64,000 nt of DNA from contig JAEWTL010000059.1 of assembly GCA_023459495.1 (NCBI GenBank), positions 130,455-194,454 of the forward strand, given 5' to 3'. The DNA is from Bacillota bacterium (GTDB lineage Bacteria > Bacillota > Clostridia > Christensenellales > SZUA-584). Below the pieces are notes generated by a model, which saw nothing but the letters and a program-made list of their open reading frames with translations, ran no database searches and was not told where the DNA came from. Both the position numbers and the translations under genes were made by a program. Below are positions 19,601 through 27,761 of the stretch, one piece after another. Numbering within the stretch: the first letter of the stretch is position 1; the number at the start of each line of letters is the position of its first letter.

Positions 19601-21928
19601 GGCGCGGAATACAGCATCGATATGGCGCAAGGCACGCCACGCCCGTGGTGCAACCTGCTCGTCAACGAGCGTTTTGGCAGCATCGTCAGCGCGGCAGGCG
19701 GCGGCTACAGCTGGGTGAACAATTCACGCACCTCGCGCCTCACGCCCTTCCGCAACGACCCGCTGTTTGATATTCCGGGGGAAGGGATACTTGTGCGCAA
19801 CGACCGTACGGGTGAGGTGTTTGGCCTTGCCTCCAACCTGTGTGCGTCGGGGGCATATCGTACGACGCATGGCATCGGCTATACGGTTTTTGAACGCCAT
19901 GGCGGAGTGGTGGCGCAGGCATTATGCTTTACAGATTGTGAACTGCCCGCCAGGGCTACGCTGCTTACGCTGGAGAATCGCACGGGCCGGGAGGACACTT
20001 ATTCCGTGTTCTGTTTCGCAGAGCCCGCATTGGGGGAGACGCGGTGCGGCGGCATCTTTTCAACTTGCTCCGACGGGGAGATGCGGGCATACGCGGCGTT
20101 CGGCCCTGCCAAGGAGATGGTTCTTGCCCTGCCGGGCATGCAGACGGAGCATACCAACTCGGCGTTTGAATTCTTCGGTTCGCCCGGAGAGAACATCACG
20201 CCGCAGGCCATGAAGGCTGACGTGCTTTCGGGGCGCGACGGTGGTGGCACGACGGTTATGGCATTGCAGGGGCGGCTATCCCTTGCGCCCGGTGAAAAGA
20301 AGGAGCAGCTGCTGCTGCTTGCCTGCGGCGATACCACAGAGCTGGGCGAGGTGCGCAAGCGGTTTTCTGACGTCGGCAATGCCCGCGTGAGACTGGAGCA
20401 GACCAAGGTGTACTGGGCGAAGCTGACGGGCGGCATCCGCGTGTCTACGAATGATAAATCGCTCGACATGCTGGTAAACGGCTGGCTGTCGTATCAGGTC
20501 TATGCGGCGCGGCTGTTCGGGCGCACGGGCTACTATCAGTCCGGCGGGGCCTTTGGGTTCCGTGACCAGCTGCAGGATATGCTCTCGCTGGCCTATACCG
20601 ACCCGCAGCGGCTGAAGGCACACATCCTGCACTGCGCCGAGCGGCAGTTCATTGAAGGCGACGTGCTGCACTGGTGGCACGAACCGACTGTGGGCGTACG
20701 AACGCACATCACTGACGACAAGCTCTTTCTTCCATATGCCGTGTGCGAGTATGTACGCGTCACGGGCGACGAGAGCCTATGGGAGGAGCCCGCGCGCTAT
20801 CTGGAGAGCCGGTGCATTCCGGAGGGCAAATGCGACATCTACGAATGCTTCACTGTCGGAGAAACAAGTGAACCCCTGTTCTCCCACTGTATCCGTGCGA
20901 TCGATTCTTCGATGGGCCTCGGCGAACACGGGCTGCCGCTGATGGGCGGCGGGGACTGGAATGACGGCATGAACCATGTGGGTGAAGGCGGCAAGGGAGA
21001 GAGCGTATGGCTGGCGTTCTTTCTCGCGGAAACGCTGAGAATGCTTGCGCCGGTGTGTGCCGCGCGCGGGGAGACGGAGCTGGCGGAACGCTATGCGCAG
21101 CACCGTGAGATGCTGATAAATAACGTCGAGCAGAACGCATGGGACGGCGGGTGGTATCTGCGGGCCTTCTTTGACGACGGCACGCCGCTGGGCAGTGCGT
21201 CTTCACCCGAGTGCCGCATCGATCTGCTGTCGCAGGGCTGGGCGGCCATCGCGGGTGCGCCGCGGGCCCGCCAGGCCTTTGATGCTGCGATGGAGCGGCT
21301 CGTGCTGCGTGAAGAAGGCATCATCCGGCTGCTGTGGCCGCCGTTCGATAAATGGGAGAAGGACCCCGGTTACATCCGTAACTATCTGCCGGGGGTGCGC
21401 GAGAACGGGGGCCAGTATACGCACGCTGCGGTCTGGTTCATCATTGCCGCCGCAAAGCTTAATCGCAGGGACGACGCGATCTCGCTGCTGCACATGATCA
21501 ACCCTATCAACCACGCCCGCACGCAGGCTGACGCGTTGAAGTACCGCGGTGAGCCATATGTGGTTGCGGCGGACGTATACGATGCGACGGGCCACAACGG
21601 ACGAGCCGGGTGGACGTGGTACACCGGTGCGGCGGGCTGGATGCTGCAGGCCGCGGTGATTCATATCCTCGGGATGCGCATCGAACACGGCGAGTTATCC
21701 ATACTGCCCTGTGTGCCGGACGATTTTGGCGCGTACACCATCACGTACCGGCGTGGAGAGGCGCAGTATCTCATTACGGTGGAGGTGCAGCCGAGCTATG
21801 CCGGCGAGGCCTGGCTGTCGCTGGACGGCGAAAAATGGACGCACCACCTGCCGCTGAATGAAGCTGCGGGCGAGCATCAAATCCGTGCTTGTTGGAACCC
21901 GCCTGATGGTGATATACTGGGCACATGA
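13604..21928 (+). CDS. Cyclic beta-1,2-glucan synthase-like giant membrane enzyme (GT84-GH94)
   Basis: At 2774 residues this matches the NdvB/ChvB family, which polymerises UDP-glucose, cyclises the chain and trims it by a GH94 phosphorylase domain. Membrane segments lie near residues 375-425, 778-830 and 905-950. The glycosyltransferase core between them holds VITLDADTEL, GAASDVYQDGFGTGIYTGKG, LSHDLIEGSYLR and AKRQHRWIRGDWQL. A glycoamylase-like domain follows (TSPTNIAFSMAVS, YISSVDSGNLACYL). The C-terminal GH94 part has the GGGDWNDGMN motif at about 2448-2456, holding the catalytic Asp. ATG follows GGGAGGAA. It overlaps the radical SAM gene by ATGA. The product may be a cyclic glucan or a related beta-glucan; the linkage is not provable from sequence. 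Confidence 0.93.
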   Translation: MRGDNDIPFNILDDISLSHQELLSYAATLALSQKVYEKRVDYAQLHLGEARRNIENAYLAARQSKYSGRELPAISEWFYDNRFLFIEQIKQIELNKSAQKLPHIKSGRFANVPRSFALAVELARYSAFHLSVSGIEEFLEAYQKETGLNSGELWVFVDMLKAALLCAVSELARRSVESVKMRLRAQRFCIRLGQQPLPEVLDEFRAVLSHPLFIEHVMALTREHANAASVTEAIDARLSVADLSAAKLVKQAHAAQAKNLLHIEGAVSSLRMLAKISFESIFEDVSVVHKCLCVDETYPLMDFDSREHYRRCITQIASSMNASEPAVARAAVRLAAASGEHVGRFLTGDKREDLLRVLGKLPIKVRFIAFCKRHMLLIYAGGAIISAVVSAALLCLPLFFLYPPIYGIIGFIISLIPVYSVAMSVNNRIFTLITKPDFLPKLEFKEGIPAEYATMVVVPALVLGADEGRELLEKMEVYYAANHQPNLYFTLLSDFKEAGGETAQGEEDTIERIVQAVEELNARSDAPVFFYAQRKRTPLPQKGRFGGWERKRGALLDFCSLLRGDSSAFAHVTEGLPQNVKYVITLDADTELQRDAVVHMVGAMAHPLSRPAVDEATNTVRHGHAIMQPRIGIDVVSAAQTRFSLVSSGSPGLDAYSGAASDVYQDGFGTGIYTGKGIFDLDVYMRVLKDAFPDNRILSHDLIEGSYLRCALLTDVVLMDGFPAKYLSWAKRQHRWIRGDWQLLPWLKRTVQTKQGSAKNPLPGLARFQIIDNLRRSLTIPLSFIVILLSQTAFYHSAIFWFISGILPLFIDGILDFALRIVTLMRGAGKGVTLRDVWLETRTAFEQAFYKFAFLPFETWMTLDAVGRTIGRLFTKKKMLEWVTAAEGEKGAREGNAQYWRRMKIAPLLAAILYVLSIVVTGSFSIIAFIVFAIWFFAPSIAYAISRPRVRKRSTLDAKQRAYLEDVALKTWRFFEHFSEEKEYFWMSDNYQQSPKKGLAKRTSPTNIAFSMAVSICAYYFGFTTLSETMGRIDRCLAGIERAEKWKGHLYNWYDIVTLTPLEPRYISSVDSGNLACYLIVADAAVADMVSRPMAAFLQLGLPAVSREAQREVSLCIGDDIFNAVYALRHIEDTGDTLSSHKKRLEAYLNGYAGWAALLCDFPTGYVNRYSELTQALRDALRSVSVREYGKIYREVLELLPPIIEQAATAGDAEVLTWVRSMERALSEGYIACRRLAQRAGRISRRLLAAFNAMDFTALYDSEKELFSIGYDVRAGQLSETHYDLLASEARQTSFIAIAKGEAPGKHWFRLARPLAVAGEGRVLLSWGGTMFEYFMPLIILRAFDHTLMSETYQSALALQMAYTEPRMIPWGVSESGYYAFDLHMNYQYKAFGIPSLGMKSGLVRETVVSPYSAALALQVNPAAALADLMRFEKIGALGRYGFFEAVDYTPNRMQKGKRKRIVKSYMAHHQGMVLASILNALQDGRLQTLFHSATIVKATEMLLKEKVPPRSVVLSPGEKQPEEPAFSEEIRAARAYAHFTGYPEAHFLSNGSYTVMVTQYGTGYSAYRGSLVTRFMGDCLRDAPGVHVYIRDAVSGNVWSATLLPTCVRADREKAVFEPHKATFERALGSVETIMEVCVSPENDMEVRSLEIRNTGDMPARLEICCAFSPALAPQRDFMAHPSFVELFIDTETDAANAAVYARRRGSELCCGIKACACETAELMTDRAAIFGRNVVGIPAWAMPRAQGDVARALGVQCGVTVPPGETRAVSFAIAAGKSRQAVAENLSGMTGEEDVRRLVHLAWTHAQVEMRYLKLKETEAALFQRIASRTVLPVPPCVAPAGPMSVGMLWKHGISGDDPIICLHAHDAERAETVRVMGKAMEYMRLKGINAQLAIIYDGGAQYLCPLRDRVEEAAQAAPTGRIVALSSAHVEAADIAAVDAASCLILSDEQTLLEQLKTEHPATAQQAFQPAGEPVHARLPRQIRAFDNGIGGYMSHGAEYSIDMAQGTPRPWCNLLVNERFGSIVSAAGGGYSWVNNSRTSRLTPFRNDPLFDIPGEGILVRNDRTGEVFGLASNLCASGAYRTTHGIGYTVFERHGGVVAQALCFTDCELPARATLLTLENRTGREDTYSVFCFAEPALGETRCGGIFSTCSDGEMRAYAAFGPAKEMVLALPGMQTEHTNSAFEFFGSPGENITPQAMKADVLSGRDGGGTTVMALQGRLSLAPGEKKEQLLLLACGDTTELGEVRKRFSDVGNARVRLEQTKVYWAKLTGGIRVSTNDKSLDMLVNGWLSYQVYAARLFGRTGYYQSGGAFGFRDQLQDMLSLAYTDPQRLKAHILHCAERQFIEGDVLHWWHEPTVGVRTHITDDKLFLPYAVCEYVRVTGDESLWEEPARYLESRCIPEGKCDIYECFTVGETSEPLFSHCIRAIDSSMGLGEHGLPLMGGGDWNDGMNHVGEGGKGESVWLAFFLAETLRMLAPVCAARGETELAERYAQHREMLINNVEQNAWDGGWYLRAFFDDGTPLGSASSPECRIDLLSQGWAAIAGAPRARQAFDAAMERLVLREEGIIRLLWPPFDKWEKDPGYIRNYLPGVRENGGQYTHAAVWFIIAAAKLNRRDDAISLLHMINPINHARTQADALKYRGEPYVVAADVYDATGHNGRAGWTWYTGAAGWMLQAAVIHILGMRIEHGELSILPCVPDDFGAYTITYRRGEAQYLITVEVQPSYAGEAWLSLDGEKWTHHLPLNEAAGEHQIRACWNPPDGDILGT

Positions 21929-24006
21929 ATGAAGCATTTTTACCCGTATCCCGTGCCGAGATGGACGCACAGGGCATCGATCAGTGCGATTTTATCGTCG
22001 TAACGCCTGACGCGTACGTCGACCATCCTTCCTTTGCGATGGCTATCATCGGCCGGTATGTGCAGAGCCTCGGATTTTCCGTGGGCGTCATTGCGCAGCC
22101 GGACTGGAGGAGCGACGCGGACTTTAAGAAGCTCGGCGCGCCGCGCTACGCGTTTCTGGTCAGCGGAGGCAACATGGACGGCATGGTGGCGTTGTATACC
22201 GCCAGCAAGCACCTGCGCCGGGAGGACGATTACACGCCTGGAGGGGCAGCGGGCCATCGGCCCGTGCGGCCTACCATCGCGTATACCGCGCGGCTCAAAG
22301 CCGCGTTCTCCGGCATACCGGTTATCATCGGCGGGGTGGAAGCCTCCAACCGTCGTTTTGCGCATTATGACTATTTAGAGGACCAGGTGCGCCGTTCTTA
22401 CCTCGCCGATTCCAAGTCCGATCTTCTGGTGTACGGCATGGGCGAAGCGCCGCTGCGTGACATCTGCACAAAGCTGCGGGAAGGCATCCCCGTAAGCGGG
22501 CTTGCCGGTATTCGCGGCACCTGCATCCTGCGCAGTTCGCTGGAGGAAGTGGGGCAGCACGTGCTGCTGCCTTCGTTCGAGAACGTACATGACTCCAAGA
22601 AGGACTTTGCGGAAGCATGTCGCCTGATCCACATCAACACCGTGCCTAACGGTAAAACGCTGGTGCAGGCGCACGGCGACCGCTATCTGATCGTATATCC
22701 GCCCGCACATCCGCTTTCCACGCCGGAACTCGACGCAGTTTACAGCCTGCCGTTCACGCGGCGGCAGCATCCGTCTTATACAGAGCCTGTGCCTGCGCTG
22801 CAGGAGGTGCAGTTCGGCGTTACGGCGCTGCGCGGCTGCCCGGCGCAGTGTGCTTTTTGTTCCATTGCCGCGCATCAGGGAAAGCGCGTCACCACGCGGT
22901 CCAAACGCTCCGTCGTGGAGGAGGTACGCCGCATCGCGGCCATGCCTGAATTCAAGGGTAACATTTCGGATGTAGGCGGGCCGACCGCCAACTTCTACGG
23001 CGCGATATGCACCAGTAAAAGCAGCGGCAGCTGCAACCGTTCCTGCGTATCGCCCAAGATCTGCGAGCACTTGCGCGTCAGTCACAAAGGTTACTGCGAA
23101 TTGCTGGATGCTGTGGAACACGTACCGGGTGTACGCCGTGTATTCATCCGCTCCGGTATCCGCTACGACTACCTGATGGCCGATAAGGACCCGCACTTTA
23201 TGGACCGCCTTGTGAAAAAGCATGTAAGCGGACAATTAAAGGTCGCGCCGGAACACGTGAACCCCGAGGTGCTCTGGCTGATGAACAAACCTCCCTACGC
23301 GGTGTACGAGCGGTTCGCACAGCGGTTTGAAGCCGCAACAAAGCGGGCGGGCAAGCCGCAGTTTTTACTGCCGTATTATATTTCGTCACATCCGGGCAGT
23401 ACGCTGGAGACTGCCGTGGAGCTGGCGCTCGCGCTCAAGAAACAGGGCTTCATACCGGAACAGGTGCAGGATTTCTATCCCACGCCCGGCACCCTGTCCA
23501 CCTGCATGTTCCATACCGGCCTCAACCCGCTCACGAGCAAGCCGGTGTATGTCGCGACTACGCCAGAGGAGAAGGCCATGCAGCGCGCGCTGCTGCAGTT
23601 CAACCAGAAGCGAAACTGGCCGCTCATCCGTAAAGCTTTGCTCCGAATCGGCCGCGAAGATCTGATTGGTCCGGGCAAGGAGTGCCTTGTGCCGGAGGAA
23701 ACGCGTACTTCAGGCAGGACGGGCAGCAAAAGCAAGCATGTCAGCAAGCCGGATATCGGCGTCAGCGGCAGACCGGACTTTAAACGCGGCAGCAAGCCGG
23801 GTGGCGGGCAAAAGGAGAAACCGGACTTCCGGTACGGCAGCAAACCCGAAACTGAGCCGACCGGTAAACCCAGCCCCGGTATGGGAAGCAAACCGAACTT
23901 TAAACGCGGCAGCAAGCCTGGAATGGTGACAGCCAGCAAGCCGGACTTCAAGCACGGCAGTAAGCCAAGTGGACAGCCACAGAGCAAGGGGAGAAAAAGG
24001 CCGTGA
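21925..24006 (+). CDS. YgiQ-family radical SAM protein with a repetitive basic tail
   Basis: The 693-residue protein matches the UPF0313/YgiQ radical SAM family: an N-terminal cobalamin-binding-like half, then the iron-sulfur motif Cys305-x3-Cys309-x2-Cys312 (CPAQCAFCSIAAHQG), the family block SDVGGPTANFYG, and KVAPEHVNP. The YgiQ reaction is unknown. The last roughly 100 residues are a low-complexity tail of repeated KPDFKRGSKPG-like units, rich in Lys, Gly, Ser and Pro. The start overlaps the glucan synthase stop (ATGA), and the stop overlaps the next gene (GTGA), so all three are translationally coupled. Confidence 0.92.
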   Translation: MNEAFLPVSRAEMDAQGIDQCDFIVVTPDAYVDHPSFAMAIIGRYVQSLGFSVGVIAQPDWRSDADFKKLGAPRYAFLVSGGNMDGMVALYTASKHLRREDDYTPGGAAGHRPVRPTIAYTARLKAAFSGIPVIIGGVEASNRRFAHYDYLEDQVRRSYLADSKSDLLVYGMGEAPLRDICTKLREGIPVSGLAGIRGTCILRSSLEEVGQHVLLPSFENVHDSKKDFAEACRLIHINTVPNGKTLVQAHGDRYLIVYPPAHPLSTPELDAVYSLPFTRRQHPSYTEPVPALQEVQFGVTALRGCPAQCAFCSIAAHQGKRVTTRSKRSVVEEVRRIAAMPEFKGNISDVGGPTANFYGAICTSKSSGSCNRSCVSPKICEHLRVSHKGYCELLDAVEHVPGVRRVFIRSGIRYDYLMADKDPHFMDRLVKKHVSGQLKVAPEHVNPEVLWLMNKPPYAVYERFAQRFEAATKRAGKPQFLLPYYISSHPGSTLETAVELALALKKQGFIPEQVQDFYPTPGTLSTCMFHTGLNPLTSKPVYVATTPEEKAMQRALLQFNQKRNWPLIRKALLRIGREDLIGPGKECLVPEETRTSGRTGSKSKHVSKPDIGVSGRPDFKRGSKPGGGQKEKPDFRYGSKPETEPTGKPSPGMGSKPNFKRGSKPGMVTASKPDFKHGSKPSGQPQSKGRKRP
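23700..24003 (+). repeat. Degenerate tandem repeat encoding the YgiQ tail
   Basis: The DNA repeats units such as CCGGACTTTAAACGCGGCAG (23773 region) and related copies near 23887 and 23941. They encode six or so variants of SKP-x-FKRGSKPG, giving a strongly basic disordered tail. Confidence 0.8.
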
Positions 24007-24548
24007 AAAAGGCGCTGGTGCTGATCGACTATATTCACGACTTTGTGGACGATGACGGCGCGCTGACCGTGGGAAGACCTGCGCAGGAGATCAAAGAGGC
24101 CATTGCCCATGCCATCTCCCGGTTGGACCGGGATGACCTGCTCGTCCTTGCCAACGACAGCCACAACTGGAGCGAGCCTCATCCTGAAAAGAAACTGTTC
24201 CCCCCGCATGCCCTTGCCGGAACAAAAGGCGCAGAGACCGTACTCGAAGCGGAAACAGCAGGAGCGGCCTGCCGGGTAGTTACAATTACTAAGACGCGCT
24301 ACTCCGCGTTCTTTAGCACAGGCCTTGCCGATATGCTGAAAGCAGAGGGAACGGATAAGCTGTACCTTGCGGGCGTATGCACCGATATTTGCGTACTGCA
24401 TACTGCTGTGGAAGCGTACAACTTCGGCTTTGAGACTGCCGTGCTGGCCGATTGCGTGGCTTCGTTCAATCCGCAGGGGCATGAATTCGCGTTGAGCCAT
24501 TTCAAAAACACGCTGGGATTTGAGCTTATAACGAGCGGGGAACTATAA
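24003..24548 (+). CDS. Cysteine hydrolase, isochorismatase superfamily (nicotinamidase-like)
   Basis: The Asp9-Lys97-Cys130 triad typical of this superfamily is visible in this 181-residue protein (VLIDYIHDF, TITKTRYSAF, AGVCTDICVLHTA). Asp52, His54 and His69 (NDSHNWSEPH, FPPHALAGTKGAE) match the metal site of nicotinamidases, making deamidation of nicotinamide in NAD salvage the best guess. Start is GTG 24003 overlapping the YgiQ stop. A terminator follows. A different amide substrate cannot be ruled out. Confidence 0.88.
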   Translation: MKKALVLIDYIHDFVDDDGALTVGRPAQEIKEAIAHAISRLDRDDLLVLANDSHNWSEPHPEKKLFPPHALAGTKGAETVLEAETAGAACRVVTITKTRYSAFFSTGLADMLKAEGTDKLYLAGVCTDICVLHTAVEAYNFGFETAVLADCVASFNPQGHEFALSHFKNTLGFELITSGEL

Positions 24549-24595
24549 GCCGCAGCTTGGGTGAGATTGACACAATCCCTTGCCTCGTATATGAT

Positions 24596-24637
24596 GTGCA
24601 TGTCGGCATTTAAGGACCGATATGCACTTATTTTATT
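24596..24637 (+). terminator. Terminator after the nicotinamidase-like gene
   Basis: GTGCATGTCGG (24596-24606) pairs with CCGATATGCAC (24617-24627) with one G-T wobble, followed by TTATTTTATT. Confidence 0.7.
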
Positions 24638-24651
24638 AAATTGTACGTTTG

Positions 24652-24660
24652 TGGTATAAT
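24652..24660 (+). promoter_or_regulatory. Extended -10 promoter of the two-component operon
   Basis: TGG-TATAAT at 24652-24660 has no good -35 partner, so it fits an extended -10 type. RNA would start near 24667, followed by the AAGGAG site of the regulator gene. Confidence 0.5.
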
Positions 24661-24690
24661 GAAAACCAGCAAGTCAAGGAGAGTGCGCAT

Positions 24691-25380
24691 ATGAAAAGGA
24701 TACTGATCGTAGACGACGAACCGAGCCTGATCAAGGGGCTGCGCTTTAATCTGGAACAGCAGGACGGTTATACCGTGGACGAGGCGCTCGACGGGGAACA
24801 GGCGCTGGAGAAGTTCGCCCCCGACAAGTATGATCTGGTGCTGCTCGACCTCATGTTGCCCAAGGTGGACGGCATGGAGGTGTGTCAGCGCATCCGCAGC
24901 ATCAGCAACGTACCTATCATCATGCTCACGGCCAAGGATGATGATATGGACAAGATTATGGGCCTTGAGTTTGGCGCAGACGACTATATGACCAAGCCCT
25001 TCAACATGCTGGAGCTCAAGGCGCGCATCAAGACGATATTCCGGCGCGTGGAGAACACGGAGAAGAACAAGGAAGCGCAGGTGCTGCGCGCCAAAAATAT
25101 GGTGGTCAACCTCGAAAACCGCAGCGTTGAGGTGAACAGTCAGGAGATCAGCCTGACAGCCAAGGAATTCGATTTGCTGCAGCTTTTCATCACCAACAAG
25201 GGCAAGGTATATGACCGGGAGAAGCTGCTTGAGCTGATCTGGAAATACGAATATTTAGGCGACCTGCGTACGGTGGACGTGCATATCCGCCGTCTGCGAG
25301 AAAAGATCGAGAGCAATCCCGCCAAGCCCGAATATATCCTGACCAAGTGGGGAGTGGGGTATTATTTCGCGGATAAGTAG
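24691..25380 (+). CDS. OmpR/PhoB-family response regulator (WalR/PhoP-like)
   Basis: Of the 229 residues, 1-118 form the receiver domain with Asp8, Asp9, the phosphoacceptor Asp53 (LVLLDLMLPKVDG), Thr80 and Lys102 (TKPFNM). The C-terminal winged helix contains EISLTAKEFDLLQLF and the recognition segment RTVDVHIRRLREKIE. ATG 24691 has AAGGAG upstream; longer starts lack one. Followed by its kinase and two surface lipoproteins, the set resembles walRK-yycHI of Bacillus, although PhoPR is an alternative. Direct-repeat boxes of the WalR type are present elsewhere in the window before cell-wall genes. Confidence 0.93.
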   Translation: MKRILIVDDEPSLIKGLRFNLEQQDGYTVDEALDGEQALEKFAPDKYDLVLLDLMLPKVDGMEVCQRIRSISNVPIIMLTAKDDDMDKIMGLEFGADDYMTKPFNMLELKARIKTIFRRVENTEKNKEAQVLRAKNMVVNLENRSVEVNSQEISLTAKEFDLLQLFITNKGKVYDREKLLELIWKYEYLGDLRTVDVHIRRLREKIESNPAKPEYILTKWGVGYYFADK

Positions 25381-25408
25381 CATCCTTTACTCCATACGAT
25401 GGCGGTTT

Positions 25409-26794
25409 GTGCTGATCTACCTGTTCGTCGCGGCAGCGGCGTTCGCGGCGGTCACTGTTGTGGTATCTTATGTCGCGGAAGATTATCTTGTCCGTCTGCG
25501 CGTCAAGGAGCAGCTTGGCAATACCAACAGCATCGCCGTCAGCCTTGCGCCATATCTTCAAAGCTCCAATTCCAAGAAGATGTACGAGATTGCGGAGGAA
25601 AGCTCCCAGCAATACGGCGGGCGCTTTCTGATACTCAACAAATCCGGCGTCGTGCAGGTGGACAGCTTTTCTATCTTCAACGGACAAAAGCTGGAGCATC
25701 AAGAGATATCCGATGTCCTTCTTGGCCCGGACGACGCCTCCTACGGCTTTCACAAGATGGAGGATGCCTCCGGGAACGAATTCTATGCGGTGTATTATAC
25801 CGCGGCCATCGTTTATGACTCACAGACTATCGGCGCGGTGCTGTATGCGGACGACATTCAGGACGTGGTGGATGTCACGCAGGACTTTATCACCGCCTTT
25901 ATTATTGTTTCATCCTTTGCCTGTGTGATATTGCTGCTCGTATCCCTCATCTTTTCCGGCTATATTACGCGGCCCATCAACGAACTGAAAAAGGTAACGA
26001 TGTCCATTGCGCGCGGCAACCTGCACCAGCGGGTGAAGGTCTCGGGCCGCAGTGAGATTGCCCAGTTGGCGGGCACGTTCAACATGATGAGCGAACGGCT
26101 GGAGAACATGGACCGGGAGCGCAGCGAGTTCGTCTCCAATGCTTCACACGAACTGAAAACGCCCTTGAGTTCCATTAAAATACTCACCGAGTCGCTGTTG
26201 TATCAGGACGGCGTGGAGGAGCGGATATACAAGGAATTCCTTTCGGATATCAATAAGGAGATCGACCGTCTGACCAGCATCATTCAGGGCCTGTTGACGC
26301 TCGCCAAAGCGGACAGTGAGGCCGAGGCGCTGACCATGGACAAAATACTGCTCAGTGCGCTCGTATATAAGGTGGTCGCGGCTTTAAAGCCTATTGCCAA
26401 CGGCAAGGAGATCACGCTGAATTATACCGTAACGAGTGAGCTTGAGATTGAGTGCGACGCGCTTAAGGTATCGCTGGCGCTGACCAACCTGATTGACAAC
26501 GCCATCAAATATACCCGCAAGGGCGGTACGGTCTCTGTGACGGTGCAGCGTTCGGGTGGCAATGCCGCCGTTATCGTACGCGACAACGGGCGCGGCATCT
26601 CCGAGAAGGACCTGCCTTACATCTTCGACCGGTTTTACCGGGTCGACAAGGCCCGCGCGCGGGATACGGGCGGCAGCGGTCTGGGGCTACACATTGCGCG
26701 AAAGATCGCTTTGCTGCATGGCGGCAGCATCGACGTTACAAGCGAGGAAGGCAAGGGCAGCACGTTTACGCTGTACCTGCCGCTGAGGAGCTGA
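25409..26794 (+). CDS. Membrane sensor histidine kinase (WalK/PhoR-like)
   Basis: The 461-residue kinase, counted from GTG 25409, pairs with the regulator upstream. TM1 is at the N-terminus, followed by an extracytoplasmic sensor of about 130 residues, TM2 near 168-190, HAMP, HisKA with His247 in NASHELKTPLSS, and the ATPase domain (NLIDNAIKYT, DNGRGIS, GSGLGLHIA). The PAS domain of classical WalK is absent. The start is doubtful: the frame is open from 25343 and encodes SSILYSIRWRFV before GTG, which gives TM1 a normal positive flank, but only rare ATT/ATA/ATC codons could start it. Confidence 0.93.
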   Translation: MLIYLFVAAAAFAAVTVVVSYVAEDYLVRLRVKEQLGNTNSIAVSLAPYLQSSNSKKMYEIAEESSQQYGGRFLILNKSGVVQVDSFSIFNGQKLEHQEISDVLLGPDDASYGFHKMEDASGNEFYAVYYTAAIVYDSQTIGAVLYADDIQDVVDVTQDFITAFIIVSSFACVILLLVSLIFSGYITRPINELKKVTMSIARGNLHQRVKVSGRSEIAQLAGTFNMMSERLENMDRERSEFVSNASHELKTPLSSIKILTESLLYQDGVEERIYKEFLSDINKEIDRLTSIIQGLLTLAKADSEAEALTMDKILLSALVYKVVAALKPIANGKEITLNYTVTSELEIECDALKVSLALTNLIDNAIKYTRKGGTVSVTVQRSGGNAAVIVRDNGRGISEKDLPYIFDRFYRVDKARARDTGGSGLGLHIARKIALLHGGSIDVTSEEGKGSTFTLYLPLRS

Positions 26795-26796
26795 TT

Positions 26797-27759
26797 ATGA
26801 GAAAGTTCAGGATCATCGTTTCCATTATGATGATATGCGTGCTGGCGCTGGCAGGCTGCCAAAAAAGCGAGCCCAGCGTTTCGGTGAACACGCCGGATAT
26901 TAACCCGAAGGCTGAGGCTGCCAACAAGGATACCGTCGACGTGGCGCTGTACTTCTGCTACAGCGGCGAAAAGCTGCTGGCTGCCGAGACGCGCACCATT
27001 GAGGTGCCGGTAAGCACGACGCTGGAAAACGCGGTAATCAATGCGCTCATTGCCGGACCTTCGGCTGGCCTCAACGAGCTTTCCCGACTGTTCTGGGATG
27101 GGGTGAAGCTGACCAGTCTCGATTCCATTGGTGACATTTTGTTCGTTACACTTTCCGAAGAGTTCGTATCTACTCAGCCGCCGGAAAATGAGCTGGTACT
27201 GGACAGCACCAGTGCGCCGGAACAAAAGCTGCTGGCTCTCGAATCCATTGCGAGTACCATCATCGAGATGGGCATATATTCAAGCGTTCAGTTTCAGGTG
27301 GACCGCGGCACAGGGACAAGCGAGCGCATCACACGGGCGGAGGCGGGCATGGACCAGAATTCGCAGGAGTCGCTTGAACCGCTGAAACGAGATAAGAACC
27401 TGATATTAACGCCGCAGAACACTGTGGCGCAGGTGCTGGACGCGTTCAATAAGAAGGACTGGGCACGGCTGTACGACTATACGGCGTATACCAGTCAGGA
27501 CGGCGCGCAGAAGCCCGACAGCGACGCGTTTACCCTTGCGATTTCGGGGACCGGCAACTCGATTGAATCGTATACCATCGAGGACTCCAACGTCTCATAT
27601 GACGGCCAGACTGCCATCGTCATGCTCAGCCTTACATTGAAGACGCGCGAGGGGGACACTCAGGAACGCCCCAATTTTTCGGTGATATTGATGCGGGAAT
27701 CGTATATCTGGAAGGTATCGTATATCTCGGTACAAGAAATATTTGTAAACGTGGAGTAG
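26797..27759 (+). CDS. GerMN-domain lipoprotein
   Basis: This 320-residue lipoprotein starts with a signal peptide ending in the lipobox LAGC (Cys near residue 24). Residues about 45-165 match a GerMN (sporulation and spore germination) domain, as in VDVALYFCYSGEKLLAAETRTI and VINALIAGPSAGLNEL. The C-terminal roughly 120 residues (LILTPQNTVAQVLDAFNKKDW onward) resemble an NTF2-like fold. It sits two bases after the kinase, so it is probably an outer-membrane-leaflet partner acting on the kinase or on the cell wall. The role is inferred from context only. Confidence 0.82.
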   Translation: MRKFRIIVSIMMICVLALAGCQKSEPSVSVNTPDINPKAEAANKDTVDVALYFCYSGEKLLAAETRTIEVPVSTTLENAVINALIAGPSAGLNELSRLFWDGVKLTSLDSIGDILFVTLSEEFVSTQPPENELVLDSTSAPEQKLLALESIASTIIEMGIYSSVQFQVDRGTGTSERITRAEAGMDQNSQESLEPLKRDKNLILTPQNTVAQVLDAFNKKDWARLYDYTAYTSQDGAQKPDSDAFTLAISGTGNSIESYTIEDSNVSYDGQTAIVMLSLTLKTREGDTQERPNFSVILMRESYIWKVSYISVQEIFVNVE

Positions 27760-27761
27760 CC

